Assembly (NCBI RefSeq): GCF_013127955.1
Contig: NZ_CP053435.1
Span: 2,914,001 to 2,978,000 of the forward strand
Direction: 5' to 3'
Origin: Spirosoma taeanense
GTDB taxonomy: Bacteria; Bacteroidota; Bacteroidia; Cytophagales; Spirosomataceae
DNA length: 64,000 nucleotides
Shown: piece by piece, positions 60,104 to 64,000 of the stretch
How positions within the stretch are numbered: the stretch's first letter is position 1
How the letters are laid out: each line of letters begins with the position of its first letter
Position numbers and translations under genes: made by a program
The notes under the pieces: model-generated
The model's input: only the letters and a program-made list of their open reading frames with translations
Database searches by the model: none
What the model was told of the DNA's origin: nothing

Positions 60104-60676
60104 ATGTTACAAATAGAACTACTGGACTTAGTACTCAAGGCGCTGTATGAAACCCCATCCCGGTCGGGCGAGATCGTTAAACTATTGAAGCAAAAAGGCG
60201 TTGAAGTAACGCTTGATGAAGCTAAGACTCTGGGCAGACGTCTTGGTGATCTTAAATATGTCGCTTATACTCCAACTACAGACAGTGCTCACGTTGACCT
60301 GCGTAGTGAAGGTATTGAGTTTGTACAGGGTAGTTCATTTACGCACAAAGGGCATTCAATCATTACCAATCATTATTCTATATCCAATAGCCCGAATGCC
60401 AATTTGGTTTCCAGTTCGAGCCATGTGCAAATTACCCAGCAAAACACGACCGAGTTAAAGCAGGTCCTCGACCAGATGAAAGAAGCCATTACTGTGGACG
60501 CTTCGGTTGATCCTAGACAGCAACAAGAGATAGTCGAACGTATTAATGAAATTCAGGAGTCCGTCGCTGCAGGTCGCCCACCTAAGTTTGCGATCAAATC
60601 TTTAGTTGAAATAGCTTCCACTATCGGCTCTGTGGCCAAATTGGCTACTCAGCTTATGACTCTGTTACCCATTTAA
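60104..60676 (+). CDS. Winged-helix-like accessory protein next to tRNA-Ser genes
   Basis: 190 residues. The N-terminal 75 residues look like a small winged helix (LVLKALYETPSRSGEIVKLL, EAKTLGRRLGDLKYVAYTP). The middle is a His/Asn/Ser-rich repetitive strand region (HSIITNHYSISNSPNANLVS), and the C-terminus ends in an amphipathic helix (SLVEIASTIGSVAKLATQLM). I do not know the family, but the N-terminal helix domain joined to a polar beta stretch recalls small proteins in defence or mobile regions. The position beside two tRNA genes is a usual site for inserted DNA. The gene is more AT-rich than its neighbours to the right. Confidence 0.6.
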   Translation: MLQIELLDLVLKALYETPSRSGEIVKLLKQKGVEVTLDEAKTLGRRLGDLKYVAYTPTTDSAHVDLRSEGIEFVQGSSFTHKGHSIITNHYSISNSPNANLVSSSSHVQITQQNTTELKQVLDQMKEAITVDASVDPRQQQEIVERINEIQESVAAGRPPKFAIKSLVEIASTIGSVAKLATQLMTLLPI

Positions 60677-60836
60677 CCATTAATAGCCAGCTCAATGTAT
60701 AGCTATTGTGACTGGAGAGCGAAAAGCAGACAATGATCTGACCAACACGTCAGAACGGTCTATAAAACCAGCAAGTGGGCTTTGAACCGACTAGAATTGA
60801 GATTAATCAATCCCGTATTTCACCCAGCTTATAAAT

Positions 60837-60876
60837 AAAAAGTCAACTATCTAATTAACAGATAGTTGACTTTTTT
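60837..60876. terminator. Terminator after the tRNA-Ser pair, perfect 16-bp stem
   Basis: AAAAAGTCAACTATCT (60837-60852) pairs with AGATAGTTGACTTTTT (60860-60875) around a 7-nt loop, with a T-run on both strands. It ends the tRNA transcript on the minus strand and could also stop the accessory gene on the plus strand. Confidence 0.9.
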
Positions 60877-60879
60877 GTG

Positions 60880-60966
60880 CAGAGAGCGAGGGATTCGAAC
60901 CCCCGGTACCCTTGCGAGTACTTCTGATTTCGAATCAGACCCGTTCGACCACTCCGGCAGCTCTCT
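60880..60966 (-). tRNA. tRNA-Ser (anticodon CGA)
   Basis: 87 nt on the minus strand. The acceptor AGAGAGC pairs with GCTCTCT and the discriminator is G. The anticodon stem-loop is TCTGA-TTCGAAA-TCAGA with CGA at the anticodon position. A long variable arm (GTACTCGCAAGGGTAC) confirms the Ser class. The T-loop is GGTTCGAATCC; CCA is not encoded. Confidence 0.95.
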
Positions 60967-60994
60967 ATATCGGTCAATTTGTATCTACTCTCGG

Positions 60995-61081
60995 CAGAGA
61001 GGAAGAGATTCGAACTCTCGATACGGTTACCCGCATACACACTTTCCAGGCGTGCTCCTTCAACCACTCGGACACCTCTCT
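60995..61081 (-). tRNA. tRNA-Ser (anticodon GGA)
   Basis: 87 nt on the minus strand. The acceptor AGAGAGG pairs with CCTCTCT with discriminator G. The anticodon loop CTGGAAA sits between CACGC and GTGTG and gives GGA. The long variable arm and AGTTCGAATCT T-loop are typical of Ser. It is 28 bp upstream of the CGA gene and probably co-transcribed with it. Confidence 0.95.
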
Positions 61082-61150
61082 GTGTCAATTGGGAGTGCAA
61101 ATATGCACGATTGACGCGAACGACGCAACAGTTTCCAGGCAAAAAATCGC

Positions 61151-62362
61151 TCATTCGCTCATTTCACCCATAATTGGCTGAGCCAGAAGCGCCCGCAGTC
61201 GAACCGGATCTGCCTCCTGGCCGAGCAGCACCATGAGTTTGGTGATGGCAGCCTCGGTTGTAATATCGGCCCCACTCACAACCCCAATCTGCTGGAGCAG
61301 TTTGCTGGTCTGATAACGTCCCTGCGTGACTCGTCCGCCCTCGCACTGCGATACGTTGAACACCACCACGCCCCGGTCGATGGCGGCTTTTAGCGTGTCC
61401 AGAAACCACGCATCGGTTGGTGCGTTGCCCGCGCCGAAGGTTTCGAGCACAATCCCACGCAGGTTCGGAATGCTGACAATCGACTCGACCACCGGCTGGG
61501 TAATTCCCGGAAACAGCTTCAGAATCGTCACCCGAGGGTCGAGCCGCGTGCGAATCGTTAACGGCTGATTGGGCTGATACGAGCGGATGTACGGTCGGTT
61601 GTAGTCAATACTGACGCCCGCCGTAGCCAGATGCGGATAATTTTCGGATGCAAAGGCGTTAAACTGCACGCTCTCCTGCTTCGTCGAGCGATTGCCCCGC
61701 AGCAGCAGCGAATTAAAGTACACGCACACCTCCGGCACAATCGGCCTGACATCCTCCTGCCCGATCCGATTCGATACGCTCCTTGTGGAATCAGCCGGTT
61801 CAACGGCAGCCGAGTCCACGGCGGCCGCAATTTCAAGGGCCGTAATGAAGTTTTCGCGGGCGTCGGTGCGGGCCACGCCAATGGGCAGTTGCGCTCCTGT
61901 CAGAATAACGGGTTTGTTCAGGCCCACGAGCATGAAACTCAGCGCCGAGGCCGTATACGCCATGGTGTCGGTGCCGTGCAGAATCACAAAGCTGTCGTAC
62001 TGATGGTAGTTTTTTTCAATCAGTCGCGCCAGTTCTATCCAGATGGCTGGCTTCATGTTCGACGAATCAATGATGTCGTGCAACGTAACAATCGTGATCT
62101 CGAAGTCGAGCCGGTTCAGTTCGGGAACGCGGTCGAGCACCTGCTCAAAATCAAACGGAATCAACTGGTCGGCACGCCGGTCATAGACCATCCCGAACGT
62201 ACCGCCGGTATAAATGACCAGCACCGATCGGGCGGAGGTAGTCTGAATGCCCGGAGCCGATGCAGCCGGACGGGAGGATTCCAGACTATCCGTAATGGTG
62301 GTGTTCCGGCGCTGAGGGTTTACCGACCGCCCCGGGTTAATGCGAACAGTTTTATAAGTCAT
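61151..62362 (-). CDS. ansA: Type I L-asparaginase
   Basis: 403 residues from MTYKTVRINPGRSVNPQRRN; the longer frame upstream has no similarity and is rejected. An N-terminal extension of about 45 residues precedes the asparaginase fold. The active-site signatures are VLVIYTGGTFGMVYD and FVILHGTDTMAYTASAL, with GAQLPIGVARTDARENF later. It hydrolyses L-asparagine to aspartate and ammonia in the cytoplasm. It lies directly upstream of the tRNA genes on the same strand but is not functionally linked. Confidence 0.92.
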   Translation of the reverse strand: MTYKTVRINPGRSVNPQRRNTTITDSLESSRPAASAPGIQTTSARSVLVIYTGGTFGMVYDRRADQLIPFDFEQVLDRVPELNRLDFEITIVTLHDIIDSSNMKPAIWIELARLIEKNYHQYDSFVILHGTDTMAYTASALSFMLVGLNKPVILTGAQLPIGVARTDARENFITALEIAAAVDSAAVEPADSTRSVSNRIGQEDVRPIVPEVCVYFNSLLLRGNRSTKQESVQFNAFASENYPHLATAGVSIDYNRPYIRSYQPNQPLTIRTRLDPRVTILKLFPGITQPVVESIVSIPNLRGIVLETFGAGNAPTDAWFLDTLKAAIDRGVVVFNVSQCEGGRVTQGRYQTSKLLQQIGVVSGADITTEAAITKLMVLLGQEADPVRLRALLAQPIMGEMSE

Positions 62363-62563
62363 CCGCCAAAGATGAAGATAATCGGGCAAAGAGGCTGCAA
62401 ATCGGTTTAATCTCACCCTCGAAACGCTAAAGCGCTAGAAGATGTCTTTTCGTCTGTCCAGGTCTGAGCATTGCTGCTCAACAGAGTAGGCCTCGCCCTG
62501 GAAGTCTTTATCCGTCGGAGTTTTTCCCTGACACAGCAACACTGCCGGGGCGTTCAGGAGACT

Positions 62564-63370
62564 TCATCCCGGCAGCAGGTTCGCATAGAGCGCGGGCAGC
62601 AGCGACAGGGCGTTGGCCGTGGTATGGCGGGCAACGTCATCGATACTGACCTGCATCAGGTCGGCGACGCGCTGGGCAATGAGCCGCAGGTAAGCCGGCT
62701 CATTACGCTTGCCCCGGTGGGGTACCGGCGCGAGGTACGGGCTATCGGTTTCGAGGACAAGGTGTTCCAGACTAATATGCGGCAGCACCTTGTCCAGTCC
62801 CCCATTTTTAAACGTAGCGACGCCCCCGATACCGAGCTTAAAGCCCATGTCAATAGCGCGTTGGGCCTCATCGATCGTGCCGACAAAACAATGGAAAATG
62901 CCCGTTAAACCCGGCAAGGCCAGTTTTTCAATCAGGTCAGCGGCTTCGGCAAAGGCGTTGCGGTCATGACCCGAGCGGGTATGCATCGAAACGGGCAGCT
63001 TCTGTTCAGCCGCCCAGCGCAGCTGCGTTTCAAACGCCACAAACTGCTGTTCGACAAAGGTCATGTCCCAGTAGAAATCCAGCCCGATTTCGCCGACGGC
63101 CATAAAGGCATGCTGGCTCAGTTGCTTTTCGACAGCCGCCAGCTCGGCTTCGACTGTTTCATTAACGTAAGACGGGTGCAGCCCCATCATCGGCAGGCAG
63201 CGATCGGGATACTGTTCGGCCAGAGCCATCATACCCGCTACGGTTTCCTGAGCGCAGTTGGGCATCCAGATCTGACTGATTTGCTGTTTTTCGGCAGCCG
63301 CCAGCAGGACGGCCCGGTCAGAATCGAACTGCGGATCGTAGATATGCGCGTGGGTGTCAATAAGAATCAT
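62564..63370 (-). CDS. TatD-family hydrolase
   Basis: 268 residues from MILIDTHAHIYDPQFDSD. Metal ligands are THAHIYD (HxH), AVGEIGLDFYWD (Glu), SMHTRSGHDRN (His), GIFHCFVGT (His) and VLETDSPYLAP (Asp). The family contains metal-dependent DNases and 3'-5' exonucleases involved in DNA repair or RNA quality control. An in-frame ATG 19 codons upstream is rejected. The neighbours on both sides are on the same strand, about 80 to 200 bp away. Confidence 0.93.
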   Translation of the reverse strand: MILIDTHAHIYDPQFDSDRAVLLAAAEKQQISQIWMPNCAQETVAGMMALAEQYPDRCLPMMGLHPSYVNETVEAELAAVEKQLSQHAFMAVGEIGLDFYWDMTFVEQQFVAFETQLRWAAEQKLPVSMHTRSGHDRNAFAEAADLIEKLALPGLTGIFHCFVGTIDEAQRAIDMGFKLGIGGVATFKNGGLDKVLPHISLEHLVLETDSPYLAPVPHRGKRNEPAYLRLIAQRVADLMQVSIDDVARHTTANALSLLPALYANLLPG

Positions 63371-63448
63371 TTCAAAAAACAGTGTTCGCGAGAAATCCGG
63401 GATGCGATGAACTATGGATAAAGACAAATCGTCCCCGGACCCTCTTCA

Positions 63449-64000
63449 TTATACATACTTCCTGCCTTTCCATTCGATCGGAGTCGGCAACCAGTAAAAC
63501 GCCACCGACAGCGGCCCGATCAGGAACTGGTATGGTTCAAACAGCAACGCATACGGCCATAACTTGGTTTGACGCAGGCGACTTAAACCAAATGAAATCG
63601 TCAGGGTTTGCAGCAACAGTTTGAGAATGTACAGGCCAACGGCTGCCACCGGCGCGAACCAGCCGAGCAGCAGCAGCAGGGGCGCGGCCAGGTACTGAAC
63701 GTAAAGCCCCGCAACCATCCAGGTGGGTAAATCCGTAGCTCCGCGCATCCAGCGTTTGCGCTGGTGTAGAAACGCCTGCAGCGTATCCACAGGTTGCGTA
63801 TGGGCCAGTACCCGTTCGTCGAGCAGGTTGCGAAAGCCGTACCCTTTTCGAACCAGCGCCTGGAACAGGGCGTAATCTTCGACCACCGAAAACGGCATCG
63901 ACTCATACCCTCCCACTGCTGCGTAGGCTTCATGACTGACGGCCATGTTGTTACCCATGGCCGTAACGGCCAGCCCGAAGCTACTCAGCAAATGCGTCAG
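63449..64000 (-). CDS. Family 2 glycosyltransferase, 5' end cut by the window edge
   Basis: The frame is open to the edge; about 183 C-terminal residues are visible. The later GT2 elements are present: NNMAVSHEAYAAVGGYE, VVEDYALFQALVRKGYG with the ED catalytic pair, and the QRKRW acceptor motif (HQRKRWMRGATDLP). Three to four hydrophobic helices follow, as in processive or membrane-bound GT2 enzymes. It probably makes an exopolysaccharide or glycolipid. The sugar donor is unknown; the N-terminus lies outside this window. Confidence 0.85.
   Translation of the reverse strand: MTHLLSSFGLAVTAMGNNMAVSHEAYAAVGGYESMPFSVVEDYALFQALVRKGYGFRNLLDERVLAHTQPVDTLQAFLHQRKRWMRGATDLPTWMVAGLYVQYLAAPLLLLLGWFAPVAAVGLYILKLLLQTLTISFGLSRLRQTKLWPYALLFEPYQFLIGPLSVAFYWLPTPIEWKGRKYV

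Noticed and set aside
1..64000. CRISPR array, rRNA, intact insertion sequence or prophage
   Set aside because: No regularly spaced repeats, rRNA sequence, transposase, integrase or phage structural genes were found on either strand.

Overview
The window looks like a chromosomal segment of a Gram-negative member of the Bacteroidota, most likely Cytophagales (Spirosoma or a close relative). Supporting signs are the TAnnTTTG-type promoter elements, the scarcity of clear Shine-Dalgarno sequences, and families typical of that group: DUF2911, DUF4142, DUF4105 and 7TMR-DISM kinases, HTTM proteins, papain-like peptidases and fragments of cell-surface adhesin repeats. Most of the window is moderately GC-rich. 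The first 2.8 kb, the kinase-to-peptidase stretch near 27-30 kb and the spacer near 39 kb are clearly more AT-rich. The genus is inferred from memory of families, not from a search.

Layout. 1-3.1 kb is an AT-rich accessory segment: the tail of a gene cut by the window edge and a membrane-anchored 12-TPR protein, bracketed by two imperfect direct repeats. 3.1-15 kb holds ordinary metabolic and stress genes: a GNAT acetyltransferase, a WYL regulator, glutaryl-CoA dehydrogenase, a FAD oxidoreductase, two Nudix hydrolases, a DUF2911 protein, a sodium/solute symporter with a 41-residue membrane partner, an SDR, DinB and DUF4142 proteins. 15-19 kb has dnaK, an adhesin pseudogene, a DUF937-like gene and a NuiA-like nuclease inhibitor. 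19-22.6 kb is a co-directional run: alcohol dehydrogenase, AraC regulator, DinB and SnoaL-like proteins.

22.7-35.2 kb is the most unusual part. The four genes of the classical thrS-infC-rpmI-rplT cluster are all present, co-directional and in canonical order on the minus strand, but infC and rpmI are separated by about 9.1 kb. That gap carries eight accessory genes: a protein resembling the N-terminal half of VioB, a divergent protein of unknown function, a 7TMR-DISM histidine kinase, a 93-residue acidic-tailed protein followed by a strong hairpin, a papain-like cysteine peptidase with an adjacent partner, and a two-gene HTTM unit. A terminator-like hairpin after infC and a promoter before rpmI suggest the two halves of the cluster are transcribed separately.

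35-49 kb is a long, mostly minus-strand housekeeping block: a TPR lipoprotein, an rRNA-type methyltransferase, an EVE protein, DinB, an ECF sigma factor, SanA, VOC, topoisomerase IV subunit A, a 2-hydroxyacid dehydrogenase, an acetylxylan esterase-like protein, a DUF4105 protein overlapping rsmI, and pterin dehydratase. 49.5-52.2 kb is a tight RidA / PLP D-amino-acid enzyme / M19 dipeptidase operon. 52-59 kb has a glycosyltransferase-like membrane protein, a secreted beta-helix plus secreted large-protein operon, a CotH-like secreted protein and an orphan PycTM-type (DUF5706) membrane effector. 59.5-64 kb has two small accessory genes, two tRNA-Ser genes (GGA, CGA), asparaginase, a TatD nuclease and a truncated glycosyltransferase. 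No CRISPR array, rRNA, intact transposase or integrase was seen.
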